Source: Planctomycetota bacterium (GTDB lineage: Bacteria; Planctomycetota; UBA1135; GCA-002686595). From it: a DNA stretch of 64,000 nucleotides. Below are positions 45,330-54,538 of this stretch, piece by piece. Numbering within the stretch: the first letter of the stretch is position 1; each line of letters starts with the position of its first letter. A model generated the notes under the pieces. That model was not told where the DNA came from, searched no databases, and worked only from the letters and a program-made list of their open reading frames with translations. The stretch is from positions 1-64,000 of the forward strand of contig NYUD01000072.1 in the NCBI GenBank assembly GCA_002683825.1, in the 5' to 3' direction. The position numbers were made by a program, and so were the translations under genes.

Positions 45330-48300
45330 ATGTCACCGACCCCCCTGAATGTGCCCCCGCGAGGGCCGCACTTCCAGACCACCACGCGCTCGCGTGGAGA
45401 ATCCTATTTCAAGGAGGGTCGCGTCGAGCTCGAGGCCCTGGGGGGGGACTCGGCCCGTTTTCGCGTGCAGGACGACGAGGTCTATCCGGTCGAGCTCTCC
45501 TGGAACCTGAACGGCTGGGACGGAATCTGCGCGTGCCCGGCATTCGCCCGCTACGGTCCCTGCAAGCACGTGCTTGCGGCGGCGCTCTACCTCGCTGCGG
45601 ACGGAACCGCTTCGGCCGAGATCGTGGAGCAAACCCGCGCTCGCTGGCGGGAAACCCTGGCGGGAATCGCGAGACAGATCAGGCGCGTTCTGCCCGCCCC
45701 CCGGACGGACGCGGAACAGACACGCCTGGTTCTCTGTCTGGTTCACGGGTTCGGACAGGCGGAGCACTTCGAGATCGAGATCCGGCGACAGGATCGTCGC
45801 AGGGATGGGCGCTTGGGTATTCCACGTCGCATCGTGGACTGGTCGGAAGATTTTTACGAAGAGTTTGAACCGGCGGATCGGGAGCTGCTCGAGCGGCTCG
45901 AAGGAGCGCGCGAGCCTTTCACGGTTTCGCTTCTGGAGGGAGGTTCGGCGCGTCGCGTCCTATCGGGGGCTCTCGCTCGCGAACTCCTGCCGCAGGCCGC
46001 GCGTACCGGCCGGCTGATGCGCGAGACCGTCGCGGGGGGATCCGTCACACCCCTCGAATGGGATGACGGTGAACCCTGGAGACGAGTTTTTTCCATCCGC
46101 GAGATCGGAGGCGGCGAGATTCACATCGTGCCGCTGCTCGCACGCGGCGACGAGCAGCGCGAAGTGCGGGACGCCGATGCCTTCTATGAGGAACAGGGCT
46201 TGGCGATCGTCGACGGAGTGCTCGGGAACTACGTCGTCGAGCCGGGACACGAGCGCCTCGGGACAGCGGCGCTCGGCCGCGGACTTCGCGCAGCGGGAGA
46301 GGATGCTGTTGAGTTCGTCAAGTCCGTCACGGCTCTGGTCGGGGATGCCTTGATCGAGGCGCCCAAGCTCGAGTGGGTCGAAGGCATGCAGCCCCGGCCG
46401 CTCTTGCACGTGTCCGGGTGGGCCGTGGCGAGCTCTATGGGAGGAGAGGCCGGACAGGGCCTTTCCTGCGAACTGGGTTGTGTCTATGGCAAGGAGGAAG
46501 TGACCGCACTCGAGCTGCCGCCCCTGGGTGTGTGCGTGGAAGAGGGACGCTACGCGCTTCGCGATCTCGCTGCGGAACGGGCGTTGGTCGACGAGTTCGT
46601 CGAACTGGGCGGCGAACGGAGCGCGCTCGATGCCTCGCGGGGCAAGAGCCGGGGCGGCCTGCGCGCCGCCGGGTTCGTTCTCCTCGCCCGCAAGCTGATG
46701 GACGCGGGCTGGGTCATCGTGGCCGATGGAAAGGTGGTGCGTTCGCCGACCAGCTGGAGCGTGGCGGTCAAGAGCGGGCAGGACTGGTTCGACCTGGAGG
46801 GTGGGGTCGCCTTCCATGAGGAGACCGTGCCGATCCCGGCGCTCCTGGAGGCGGCGCGGCGGAGCGGTGGATTGGTGCACCTGGGCGATGGGAAGATAGG
46901 GCTCTTGCCCGAGCGCTGGTTGGATCAATGGGGACTCCTGGAACTCGCCGAGAAACAGGACGGAGGGTCGCTCCGATTCCGGCGCAGCCAGGGGATCCTC
47001 CTGGACGCTTTTCTGTCCGAGCGCGAAGTCGAATTGAGGGCCGATGCCGGGTTCCGTAGCCTGCGGGAAAACATCGAGCGCTTCACAGCGGTCGCGCCTA
47101 TCCACGAATCGAGTTCGTTCCACGGCGAGCTTCGTCCCTACCAGAGGGTCGGTCTCGGTTGGCTGGGTGCCTTGCGTGAGCTCGGTTTGGGCGGGTGCCT
47201 GGCGGACGAGATGGGCCTGGGCAAGACCGTCGAGGTGTTGGCGCACATCCTGCGCATCCGCGAGCACACGACCGATCGTCGCCCCGTGCTTGTCGTGGCC
47301 CCGCGTTCGCTGTCGTTCCAGTGGATGGCCGAGGCCGAACGCTTCGCTCCCAGCTTGAAGGTCCTCGACCACCGCGGTACGACCCGCAAAGTCTGTTCGG
47401 TGACCTTCGAGCAGTACGACATCGTCATCACGACCTACGGCACGCTGCGTGCCGACATCGAGCATCTGAAGGAGTTTGTGTTCGATACGGTCGTTCTCGA
47501 CGAAGCCACGGCGATCAAGAACGCGTCCAGCCAAACGGCCAAAGCGGCACGGCTCCTGCGCACGGCGAATCGCGTGGCGCTGACAGGAACTCCGGTCGAA
47601 AACCACCTGGGCGAACTCTGGTCGCTTTTCGAGTTTCTGAACCCGGGTATGCTCGGCCGGGTGGGCCGCTTCCGAGAAATGCTCAAGCGCGACACCAGGG
47701 CACTGGCGGAGGTTTCAGAAACGGACGAGGCCGGGGAGCCCCAGCGCTTTCTCGAAGGCGTTCACCGGGCGATCCAGCCCTTTCTCTTGCGGCGGCTCAA
47801 GCAGGACGTCCTGGCGGACTTGCCCCCGCGTACCGTCGAGACCATCTACGTCGAGCTGGGCCCGACCCAGCGGCGCGAGTACGACCGCCTCAAGGCCCAC
47901 TTCCAGGGCGCTCTTCTCGGCAGCGACGAAAAGAAGCTTCAGCGGATGAAGGTGCAGGTACTCGAGGCACTGCTGCGGCTACGCCAGGCCTCCTGTCACC
48001 TGGGTCTTTTGGATGAGTCGTACAAGAAGGAGAGCTCCGCCAAGTTCGACGCCCTGTTCGAACGCATCGACCTCATGCTGGAGGAGGAAGAAGGCAAGAC
48101 TTTGATCTTCTCGCAGTTCACAAGCCTGCTCGATCTCGTGCGAGTACGGCTCAAGGAACGAGGGATCGATCACGAGTTTCTCACCGGACGCACGCGTAAA
48201 CGCTCGCAGTGCGTCTCGCGTTTCCAGGAGGATCCCAACTGTCGGTTGTTCCTCATCAGTCTCAAGGCAGGCGGTCATGGCCTCAACCTGACGGCGGCGG

Positions 48301-48545
48301 ACACCGTGTACCTGCTGGACCCTTGGTGGAACCCGGCCGTGGAGGATCAGGCGATCGACCGCACTCACCGCCCGGGGCAGACGCGGCCCGTGTTCGCCTA
48401 TCGCCTGATCGCCCGCGACACGGTGGAAGAGACGGTCGTCGCCCTGCAGGCCAAGAAGCAGGCGCTGAGCCAGGCGATCCTCGGGTCGGCGAAGTCGCTC
48501 CTCGGCGATCTGACCCGGGACCAGCTGGAAAAACTCCTGGCGTAG
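45330..48545 (+). CDS. SWIM-domain SNF2-family helicase
   Basis: 1071 residues from ATG at 45330. An N-terminal SWIM zinc finger has the CxCx8CxH ligands C67, C69, C78 and H80 (ICACPAFARYGPCKH). A middle region of about 450 residues precedes the Swi2/Snf2 ATPase: GLGKT in DEMGLGKTVEVL, DEAT box (VLDEATAIKN) and the C-terminal lobe LKAGGHGLNLTAAD to DRTHRPGQTRPV. This is the bacterial HepA/Snf2 family associated with RNA polymerase or DNA remodelling. Convergent with clpB. Confidence 0.93.
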   Translation: MSPTPLNVPPRGPHFQTTTRSRGESYFKEGRVELEALGGDSARFRVQDDEVYPVELSWNLNGWDGICACPAFARYGPCKHVLAAALYLAADGTASAEIVEQTRARWRETLAGIARQIRRVLPAPRTDAEQTRLVLCLVHGFGQAEHFEIEIRRQDRRRDGRLGIPRRIVDWSEDFYEEFEPADRELLERLEGAREPFTVSLLEGGSARRVLSGALARELLPQAARTGRLMRETVAGGSVTPLEWDDGEPWRRVFSIREIGGGEIHIVPLLARGDEQREVRDADAFYEEQGLAIVDGVLGNYVVEPGHERLGTAALGRGLRAAGEDAVEFVKSVTALVGDALIEAPKLEWVEGMQPRPLLHVSGWAVASSMGGEAGQGLSCELGCVYGKEEVTALELPPLGVCVEEGRYALRDLAAERALVDEFVELGGERSALDASRGKSRGGLRAAGFVLLARKLMDAGWVIVADGKVVRSPTSWSVAVKSGQDWFDLEGGVAFHEETVPIPALLEAARRSGGLVHLGDGKIGLLPERWLDQWGLLELAEKQDGGSLRFRRSQGILLDAFLSEREVELRADAGFRSLRENIERFTAVAPIHESSSFHGELRPYQRVGLGWLGALRELGLGGCLADEMGLGKTVEVLAHILRIREHTTDRRPVLVVAPRSLSFQWMAEAERFAPSLKVLDHRGTTRKVCSVTFEQYDIVITTYGTLRADIEHLKEFVFDTVVLDEATAIKNASSQTAKAARLLRTANRVALTGTPVENHLGELWSLFEFLNPGMLGRVGRFREMLKRDTRALAEVSETDEAGEPQRFLEGVHRAIQPFLLRRLKQDVLADLPPRTVETIYVELGPTQRREYDRLKAHFQGALLGSDEKKLQRMKVQVLEALLRLRQASCHLGLLDESYKKESSAKFDALFERIDLMLEEEEGKTLIFSQFTSLLDLVRVRLKERGIDHEFLTGRTRKRSQCVSRFQEDPNCRLFLISLKAGGHGLNLTAADTVYLLDPWWNPAVEDQAIDRTHRPGQTRPVFAYRLIARDTVEETVVALQAKKQALSQAILGSAKSLLGDLTRDQLEKLLA

Positions 48546-48554
48546 GGGTGCGGT

Positions 48555-51110
48555 TCAGGCCACGGCGGCGTGCTGCTCCACCGTCGCCTTCGAAACCTCC
48601 AGCACGTAGCCGCTCTCGCTAAAATCGATCCGCGCCGTGTCGCCGGGGGCGAGCTCTCCGGAGAGGATTGCGTCGGCCAGTCGGTTTTGGACGCGGCGCT
48701 GGATGCAGCGCTTCAAAGGCCGAGCGCCGAACTCCGGATCGAAGCCTTCTTCAGCCAGTGAGTCCTTCGCTTTCTGCGAGAGTTCGATCGAGATCTCCTG
48801 TTCGGCCAGGTGCTTGGCGAGCCGCTTGAGCTGTACGTCGACGATGCAGTGGATCTGAGCCTTTTTGAGAGTGCTGTATTCCAGCACCTCGTCCAGGCGG
48901 TTCAGGAACTCCGGCCGGAAATGTGCCGACAGGGTGTCCTTGCCCCTCAGATTGCTCGTCATCAGGACCAGCGTGTGTGTAAAGTCGATCTGGTGGCCCT
49001 GACCGTCGGTCAACCGGCCGTCATCGAGGATTTGCAACAGGACGTTGAAGACGTCGGGGTGCGCCTTTTCGATCTCATCCAGAAGGATGACCGAGTGCGG
49101 TTTGCGGCGCACGGCTTCGGACAGAGCGCCGCCCTCTTCGTAACCCACGTAGCCCGGAGGCGCGCCGAGCATGCGCGAGACGGAGTGCTTCTCCATGTAC
49201 TCGCTCATGTCGAGGCGTATCATCGCGCTCTCGTCGTCGAACAGGAACTCAGCCACCGCGCGGGCGGTCTCCGTCTTACCTACCCCGGTCGGCCCAAGGA
49301 GCAGGAACGATCCCAACGGGCGGGTCGTTTCCTGGATGCCGGCCCGAGCGCGGCGAACGGCTTCTGCGATCCGCGCCAGGGCTTCGTCCTGACCCACGAC
49401 CCGTTCGGCGAGGCGTTCCTCCATGTGCAGGAGCTTCTCGCGTTCGGTTTCCAGCAAGCGCTGGGCGGGAATGCCCGTCCAGCGCCCGACCACACCGGCG
49501 ATCCCTTCAGCTTCAACCTCTTCGGGCAGCAGGGCGCCCGTGGCTTGCGCCCGCTGCAACCTCTCCCGTGCGTCGCGCACGTCGAGCTCGGAGTCGGGGA
49601 TCTCGCCGTAGCGAATCTGGCTGACGCGCTCGAGGTCCCCCTCGCGCTCGCAGCGGTCGGCTTCCGCGCGCAGGCTCTCGATCAGGGCCTTCCCCGCGCG
49701 AATGCGCGTGATGAGGTCCTTTTCCGCCTGCCAGCGCGCTTGCAGCGCGCTGCGAGCCTCGACCAGGTCCGCCAGCTCGGCCTCGATGGCGGCGAGACGC
49801 TGGGTTTGTGATCCCTCTTTTTGAAGGGCCTTCTTCTCGATCTCCAGCTGGCGAATCCGACGCTCGAGGTTGTCGATCTCCGGTGGCATCGAGTCGATCG
49901 AAATCTTCAATTGAGCGGCCGCCTCGTCGACCAGGTCGATGGCCTTGTCCGGCAGGAAGCGCTCGCTGATGTGCCGATCGGACAGTCGCGCGGCGGCTAC
50001 GAGGGCCTCATCGGTGATGCGCACGCCGTAGTGTGTCTCGTAGCGCTCCTTCAAACCGCGCAGGATCGCGATCGTGTCCTCGACGGTGGGTTCATCGACC
50101 AGGACGGGCATGAAGCGCCGCTCGAGGGCCTTGTCCTTTTCGATGTACTTGCGGTACTCCTCGAGGGTCGTTGCGCCGATGCAGTGCAGCTCGCCCCGCG
50201 CCAGCGCGGGTTTCAGCATGTTGGCCGCATCGATCGCGCCTTCTGCACCGCCGGCCCCGACCAGTGTGTGCAGCTCGTCGATGAAGAGGATCACGTCGCC
50301 GTTTCCCTCGGCGATCTCCTGCAGGACCGACTTCAAGCGCTCCTCGAATTCGCCGCGATACTTCGCGCCGGCCAGCATCGAGCCGAGATCCAGCGCCATG
50401 ATGCGTTTTTGCTTCAGGCCCTCGGGCACATCCCCCGCGACGATGCGGTTGGCGAGGCCCTCGGCGATCGCCGTCTTTCCGACACCGGGATCGCCCATGA
50501 GGACGGGGTTGTTCTTGCGTCGGCGCGAGAGCACCTGCATGACGCGCCGAATCTCGTCGTCGCGGCCGATGACCGGGTCGAGCTTGCCCGCCCGCGCGTC
50601 TTCTGTGAGGTCCCGGGCGAATCGCTCGAGCGATTCGAACGTCGCTTCGGGGTCCTGCGTCGTCACGCGGCTTTGGCCGCGCGCTTCGACCAGGGCGGCC
50701 TCGATGCGTTCGCGTGTCAACTGCCGTGCGGCGAAGAGCTCGCTGATCCCGTGCCCGCCCTTCTCGACCAGAGCGAGCAGCAGGTGTTCGGTCGAGACGT
50801 ATTGATCCCCGAGTCGTTTCGAGTGTGCGCAGGCTGCAGCGAGAACCCCGGCGAGCTCGGCGGAGACCGGCGGCTGGGCTCCGGTTCCGCTCGTCGTCGG
50901 GAGCTTTTTCTCCAGCCGCTCGAGTTCGGTGACGAACAGGGCGGGCTGGCTATCCAGTCGGGAGAAGAGCGCCGCCAGGAGCCCCTCGACGTCGCTCAGG
51001 AGAGCGTGCGCGACGTGGAGAGAGGTGAGCTCGGCGTGGCGCTGTTCGAGGGCGCGGCCGACGGCGGCCTGGAGGATGGATTGGGTCTTTCGGGTGTATG
51101 CGTCTTGCAT
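48555..51110 (-). CDS. clpB: ClpB disaggregase chaperone
   Basis: 851-residue Hsp100 AAA+ protein that works with DnaK to recover aggregated proteins. N-terminal Clp repeats are followed by AAA1 (Walker [19 protein letters not shown]), the coiled-coil M domain ([15 protein letters not shown]) and AAA2 ([24 protein letters not shown]). The middle domain separates it from ClpA and ClpC. It has a GAGGAG ribosome site and, unusually, a -24/-12 sigma-54-type promoter about 20 bases before it, with a palindrome further upstream. No CIRCE-type element was found. Confidence 0.97.
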   Translation of the reverse strand: MQDAYTRKTQSILQAAVGRALEQRHAELTSLHVAHALLSDVEGLLAALFSRLDSQPALFVTELERLEKKLPTTSGTGAQPPVSAELAGVLAAACAHSKRLGDQYVSTEHLLLALVEKGGHGISELFAARQLTRERIEAALVEARGQSRVTTQDPEATFESLERFARDLTEDARAGKLDPVIGRDDEIRRVMQVLSRRRKNNPVLMGDPGVGKTAIAEGLANRIVAGDVPEGLKQKRIMALDLGSMLAGAKYRGEFEERLKSVLQEIAEGNGDVILFIDELHTLVGAGGAEGAIDAANMLKPALARGELHCIGATTLEEYRKYIEKDKALERRFMPVLVDEPTVEDTIAILRGLKERYETHYGVRITDEALVAAARLSDRHISERFLPDKAIDLVDEAAAQLKISIDSMPPEIDNLERRIRQLEIEKKALQKEGSQTQRLAAIEAELADLVEARSALQARWQAEKDLITRIRAGKALIESLRAEADRCEREGDLERVSQIRYGEIPDSELDVRDARERLQRAQATGALLPEEVEAEGIAGVVGRWTGIPAQRLLETEREKLLHMEERLAERVVGQDEALARIAEAVRRARAGIQETTRPLGSFLLLGPTGVGKTETARAVAEFLFDDESAMIRLDMSEYMEKHSVSRMLGAPPGYVGYEEGGALSEAVRRKPHSVILLDEIEKAHPDVFNVLLQILDDGRLTDGQGHQIDFTHTLVLMTSNLRGKDTLSAHFRPEFLNRLDEVLEYSTLKKAQIHCIVDVQLKRLAKHLAEQEISIELSQKAKDSLAEEGFDPEFGARPLKRCIQRRVQNRLADAILSGELAPGDTARIDFSESGYVLEVSKATVEQHAAVA

Positions 51111-51139
51111 GGTGGTATAGCTCCTCTCGGGGTAGGAAG

Positions 51140-51155
51140 AGCAAGCACGGTGCCA
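51140..51155 (-). promoter_or_regulatory. Sigma-54 (-24/-12) promoter of clpB
   Basis: Minus strand TGGCACCGTGCTTGCT matches the consensus TGGCACG-N4-TTGCW at every position but the G at position 7, with exact GG-to-GC spacing. Transcription would start near 51129, leaving a short leader that contains the GAGGAG ribosome site just before the clpB ATG. The coherent geometry strengthens the call. Confidence 0.65.
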
Positions 51156-51208
51156 AGCCCAAAAGGCCCCTTCCTGCCACCAGAGACGCCCACGTCTGGG
51201 GGGGGCGC

Positions 51209-51241
51209 GGCCATAACGGCAGATGGACTGCCATTATGGCC
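51209..51241. repeat. 14-bp inverted repeat, candidate enhancer upstream of clpB
   Basis: GGCCATAACGGCAG and CTGCCATTATGGCC are reverse complements with a single mismatch, separated by ATGGA. The centre lies about 96 bp upstream of the predicted clpB start of transcription, the usual distance of a sigma-54 activator site. In an alternative reading it is a dapA 3' hairpin, but no T-run follows. Confidence 0.6.
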
Positions 51242-51288
51242 TCTCAGGGGTCGGCTCCGCGGCCGGGTACTTGCCCGGGGGCCCGGCG

Positions 51289-52170
51289 CTAGAGCAGTTC
51301 GCACGCCCCGAGCGCTCGCTCGAGGCGCTCGGCGTTCTCGCTCTCGATCTCCACCAGGGGCAAACGCAGTTCCGGGGTGCAATGGCCCAGACGCGCCAGG
51401 GCGGTCTTCAGCGGGGCGGGATTCGTTTCCAGCGCGAGCGCGCGAATCAAGGGCCGTACGGTCTCGAGCGTGTGGGCGGCTCGATCGTCGTCCCGGCCGA
51501 TGGCTTCGATCAGGAGAGCGATCTTCCCGGGCATGAGATTGCCCACGACCGAGACCGCTCCGACGGCTCCGGCCTGGATGCCCTCCACGATCCCATCGTC
51601 GTCTCCGCACAGGGTGTCGATTCCGCGCTCGGCCAGGGCCCTGATCTCTTCGACGCCCGCCGATTCCTTGACGGCGACGACGTTCCCGCAACGCTCACGC
51701 ACCCTCGACACCGTCTCCGGCTCGAGCGCGACGCCCGTTCTCTTGGGAATGTCGTAGAGAATGACCGGCAGCGGCGTGGCGGCTGCAACGGCGCAGAAGT
51801 GCTCGACGATGCCTCGCTGGGGCGGCTGCACGTAGATCGGGGTGGTCACGAGAAGCCCGTCAGCTCCCGCGCCGTGGGCCTCTTGCGCCATTTGGACCGC
51901 CGACCGGGTGGAAGAAGAGCCCACGCCGGCGATGACCGGAATGCGGCCGGCCGCCGCCCCGACGCCGAAGGCGACCACCGACGTTCTTTCCGTACGGCTG
52001 AGTGAGGCCCCCTCGCCCGTCGAACCGGCCAGGACGACGCCGTGGCTTCCACCTTGAACCTGCAGGTCGATGAGCCGGTGCAGGCTATCGAAGTCCACAC
52101 GCCGGTCCCGGAAGGGCGTGGGAAGCGCAACCAGGCTGCCCCGAAAGGGGTTTTCGAGCGTGCCCGTCAT
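51289..52170 (-). CDS. dapA: 4-hydroxy-tetrahydrodipicolinate synthase
   Basis: 293-residue class I aldolase of lysine/diaminopimelate synthesis. Schiff-base Lys in VVAVKESAG, catalytic Tyr in ILYDIPKRTG, and the pyruvate/acceptor loop GSTGEGASLS (Ser replaces the usual second Thr of GTTGE). Track ORF extends 63 residues upstream into pdxJ; the ATG at 52170 (MTGTLENPFRG), overlapping the pdxJ stop by ATGA, is the start. The Ser substitution leaves open a related N-acetylneuraminate lyase/DapA-like activity. Confidence 0.9.
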   Translation of the reverse strand: MTGTLENPFRGSLVALPTPFRDRRVDFDSLHRLIDLQVQGGSHGVVLAGSTGEGASLSRTERTSVVAFGVGAAAGRIPVIAGVGSSSTRSAVQMAQEAHGAGADGLLVTTPIYVQPPQRGIVEHFCAVAAATPLPVILYDIPKRTGVALEPETVSRVRERCGNVVAVKESAGVEEIRALAERGIDTLCGDDDGIVEGIQAGAVGAVSVVGNLMPGKIALLIEAIGRDDDRAAHTLETVRPLIRALALETNPAPLKTALARLGHCTPELRLPLVEIESENAERLERALGACELL

Positions 52171-52889
52171 GCCACCGTCCTGCCCATCCGACGGAGCATG
52201 TCGCGCACAGCGGTTTCCACGCCACAGAAGACGGCGCGGGAGACGATCGAATGGCCGATGTTCAGCTCTTCGAGGTGGGGGAGATCGAGCACTCCCTGCA
52301 CGTTGTCGTAGCTGAGCCCGTGGCCCGCGTTGACACGCAAACCCAGCTCGTGCGCACAACGGGCGCCCCCACGGAGTCGTTCCAGCTCCTCTTCGAGCGC
52401 CCCTTCGCTCGCGTTGGCGTAGCTACCCGTGTGCAGTTCGACGAACTCCACGTTCAGGGCACGGGCCACCTCGAGCTGGTCGGGTTCGGGGTCGACGAAC
52501 AGGCTGACCGGCATACCGCGTTCACGAAAGCGCGGGACTGCCTCCGCCAATCGGCCGCGTTCCGCGATCGCATCGAGTCCACCCTCGGTCGTGATCTCCT
52601 GGCGGTTCTCCGGAACGATGCAGATCTCGTCGGCGCCGCTCGCGAGCGCCAGGCCGACCATCTCCTCGTCCAGAGAGACCTCCAGGTTGAGGAGCGTCGT
52701 CACGGCCTTTCGCAGGGCGACGAGATCCGTGTCCTGGATGTGGCGACGGTCCTTGCGCAGGTGGCACGTGATTCCGTCGGCCCCGCCACCCTCCACCGCC
52801 CGGGCCCAGGCGACCGGATCCGGCTCGATCCCGCGGCGTGCCTGACGCAGGGTGGCGACGTGATCGATGTTGACGTGGAGTTTCAGCAC
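52167..52889 (-). CDS. pdxJ: Pyridoxine 5'-phosphate synthase
   Basis: 240 residues; condenses 1-deoxyxylulose 5-phosphate with 3-amino-2-oxopropyl phosphate in the DXP-dependent vitamin B6 route. Signatures: HVNIDHVATLRQAR, CHLRKDRRHI, ELHTGSYAN, NAGHGLSYDN and ELNIGHSIV. Start is GTG at 52889 (VLKLHVNIDH); the longer track ORF to 53552 is a shadow of xrtH. Coupled to dapA by a 4-base overlap and divergent from xrtH. Confidence 0.96.
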   Translation of the reverse strand: MLKLHVNIDHVATLRQARRGIEPDPVAWARAVEGGGADGITCHLRKDRRHIQDTDLVALRKAVTTLLNLEVSLDEEMVGLALASGADEICIVPENRQEITTEGGLDAIAERGRLAEAVPRFRERGMPVSLFVDPEPDQLEVARALNVEFVELHTGSYANASEGALEEELERLRGGARCAHELGLRVNAGHGLSYDNVQGVLDLPHLEELNIGHSIVSRAVFCGVETAVRDMLRRMGRTVA

Positions 52890-53042
52890 AGGTGCGAGGG
52901 CAAGGATGCGAAACGACTTTCGTCGCTTCCAGCGCTCAGCGAGTATTCGGGCCGAATGGGCCCGTCGAGTCACGTGGCCCGCATCGAAGCCCTGGTGTAT
53001 CCTGCGCACCTCGTGGTCCACCCCGAGAGACGATAAGGGCGC

Positions 53043-53663
53043 ATGGGAAGCAGCAAGAAAAAGCGGCGCGAGAAAAAGCGAGCCGCGCCGGAGGTCGTCT
53101 CCCGAGGGGAAGCCGGTTCGTGGTACGCCGCCAAGAGACCCGCCCTGCGCTTCCTGTTGATCGTGGGGGGCTTCATGCTCCTGTTCTACGCGATCTTCTA
53201 TACGTCCCCGCAGGACAGCCCCGGGGTCCATGCGGCGATCGAGGCCTATCTGGGGATCTACGCCTCGGTCGCGGGCTTCGTCTTCGATACCTTCGGCTTC
53301 GACGTGCGCGTTTCGAGCACGATGATCTTTCTCGAGGGCCGGGCGGTGAAGGTCGTGCGGGGCTGCGACGCGATGGAGCCGATCGCGCTCTACATCGCCG
53401 CCGTGATCGCCGTGGAGGCCGGCAACGTGCGTTCCAAGCTCATCGGTCTCGCCGTCGGCGTTTCGATGCTCGTTTTCGCGAACCTCCTGCGCATCATCGC
53501 CCTGACCTACATCAACGTGCGCTTCTCCTCGTTCTTCGACACGGCGCACCACACGGTGGGCCAGACGCTCTTCATCCTGTTCACCCTTTCCCTGTGGTTC
53601 GCCTGGGTGGTGTGGGCTTCGAGAGAGGGGAAGGAGCCTGACGATGCCGGTGCTGCCGACTAG
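53043..53663 (+). CDS. xrtH: Exosortase H, IPTL-CTERM-specific
   Basis: 206-residue integral membrane transpeptidase. Cys108 (VVRGCDAMEP), Arg150 (ANLLRIIAL) and His169/170 (TAHHTVGQT) form the exosortase catalytic set; about five membrane helices. The Lys/Arg-rich N-terminus is cytoplasmic. The call as XrtH rests on the small size and on its neighbours: an associated membrane protein overlapping by 20 bases and an IPTL-CTERM protein next. It would cleave the sorting signal and transfer the protein to an envelope acceptor. Confidence 0.87.
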   Translation: MGSSKKKRREKKRAAPEVVSRGEAGSWYAAKRPALRFLLIVGGFMLLFYAIFYTSPQDSPGVHAAIEAYLGIYASVAGFVFDTFGFDVRVSSTMIFLEGRAVKVVRGCDAMEPIALYIAAVIAVEAGNVRSKLIGLAVGVSMLVFANLLRIIALTYINVRFSSFFDTAHHTVGQTLFILFTLSLWFAWVVWASREGKEPDDAGAAD

Positions 53664-54225
53664 GCGTATCGCGATCTTCGCCCTGCATTTCGTCCTGATC
53701 TACAGCGCTCTGATCCTCTCCTGGCCGCTCCTGCGTCCGGTCTACCGACCGCTCTACTGCACCTTCGGAAACCTCGTTTTCCAGGGCGGCAGGGCCTCCA
53801 CCACCTTCCGTGAGCGGGAGGGGGACGAGGAGCTGGACATCGCCCTGCGACTCGAAAAGCGCGGCAGCGGCGTCTGGGCGGAGATGGAAACCAATAGCCG
53901 CCTCATCGGCTACCTGCCCACGGTGAGTCTGATCGCCTTCGTGCTGGCCACCCCGATCCCGTGGAAGCGCCGCCGCAAGGCGCTTCTCCAGGGGCTCCTT
54001 CTCGTCAGTCTATTCGTGGCCCTGCGCATGGCCATTCCCCTGTGGCGCGACTTCAGCCGTCCCGATGCGCTGCAGGTCTACCACCCGGGCCCACCGGGGC
54101 GGTGGTTTCTGGGAATCCTCGAACGGGCCTTCCTGAACGCTCCGGCCAGCTGGTTTGTGGTCCCCATCTTCGTCTGGGTCGCGGTCGCGTTCCGTCGCGC
54201 GGACTGGGAAATCGTGGAAGAGTGA
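53644..54225 (+). CDS. Exosortase H-associated membrane protein
   Basis: 193 residues with about four membrane helices (LHFVLIYSALILSWPLL; TVSLIAFVLATPI; LLQGLLLVSLFVALRMAI; SWFVVPIFVWVAVAF) and a periplasmic loop with a YxxLxxxLVFQG-type segment. It overlaps xrtH by 20 bases, so the two are translationally coupled. Proteins in this position accompany XrtH in other genomes; the role is not known and may be in substrate or acceptor handling. Confidence 0.78.
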   Translation: MPVLPTRRIAIFALHFVLIYSALILSWPLLRPVYRPLYCTFGNLVFQGGRASTTFREREGDEELDIALRLEKRGSGVWAEMETNSRLIGYLPTVSLIAFVLATPIPWKRRRKALLQGLLLVSLFVALRMAIPLWRDFSRPDALQVYHPGPPGRWFLGILERAFLNAPASWFVVPIFVWVAVAFRRADWEIVEE

Positions 54226-54250
54226 CGGTCTGCAACGGGCCACCAAGGGG

Positions 54251-54271
54251 ACGTTGCACCCTGCAACGTCA
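54251..54271. repeat. Perfect 9-bp inverted repeat after xrtH operon
   Basis: GACGTTGCA and TGCAACGTC separated by CCC. A further TGCAACG occurs about 20 bases upstream, so the heptamer appears three times in 45 bp. No T-run follows on the plus strand; it may be an operator or a weak terminator. Confidence 0.5.
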
Positions 54272-54333
54272 AGGTAAGTGCCTGTTGTTTCAATGCGTTA
54301 GGGCGTTGGAAAGAACTTCCGGGTGCAGGGACC

Positions 54334-54391
54334 GTGTATTCTGCACCACCTGACCCGGGAGCCGTTTCCTGCGGGGCCCGGTGGAATACAC
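54334..54391. promoter_or_regulatory. Inverted repeat upstream of IPTL-CTERM gene, candidate enhancer
   Basis: GTGTATTC at 54334-54341 pairs perfectly with GAATACAC at 54384-54391, and inner CACC/GGTG copies extend the symmetry. The centre is about 100 bp upstream of the predicted sigma-54 transcription start. Suitable as paired sites for a NtrC-type activator. Confidence 0.5.
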
Positions 54392-54435
54392 CCAACTTAT
54401 TATAGATAAGGCACTTATGTGCTTCTTGCCTGGCC

Positions 54436-54451
54436 TGGCCCGGGGTTTGCA
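54436..54451 (+). promoter_or_regulatory. Sigma-54 (-24/-12) promoter of IPTL-CTERM gene
   Basis: TGGCCCGGGGTTTGCA matches TGGCACG-N4-TTGCW with one substitution (A to C at position 5) and exact spacing. Predicted start near 54462, leaving a leader of about 77 bases before the ATG at 54539. Proteobacterial PEP-CTERM genes are also known to be sigma-54 regulated, which supports the assignment. Confidence 0.65.
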
Positions 54452-54538
54452 CTAAACCCCCAGGCGCAGGGCCCTCCCGGGATTCGGCCTTGCACACCCT
54501 TCACCCCCACAAAAGCAAGTAACGAGAGCTAGCTCACC

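Noticed and set aside
54408-54430. GGCACTTATGTGC as a second sigma-54 site
   Set aside because: The GG-to-GC distance is one base short of the strict -24/-12 spacing, and a better match lies 25 bp downstream.
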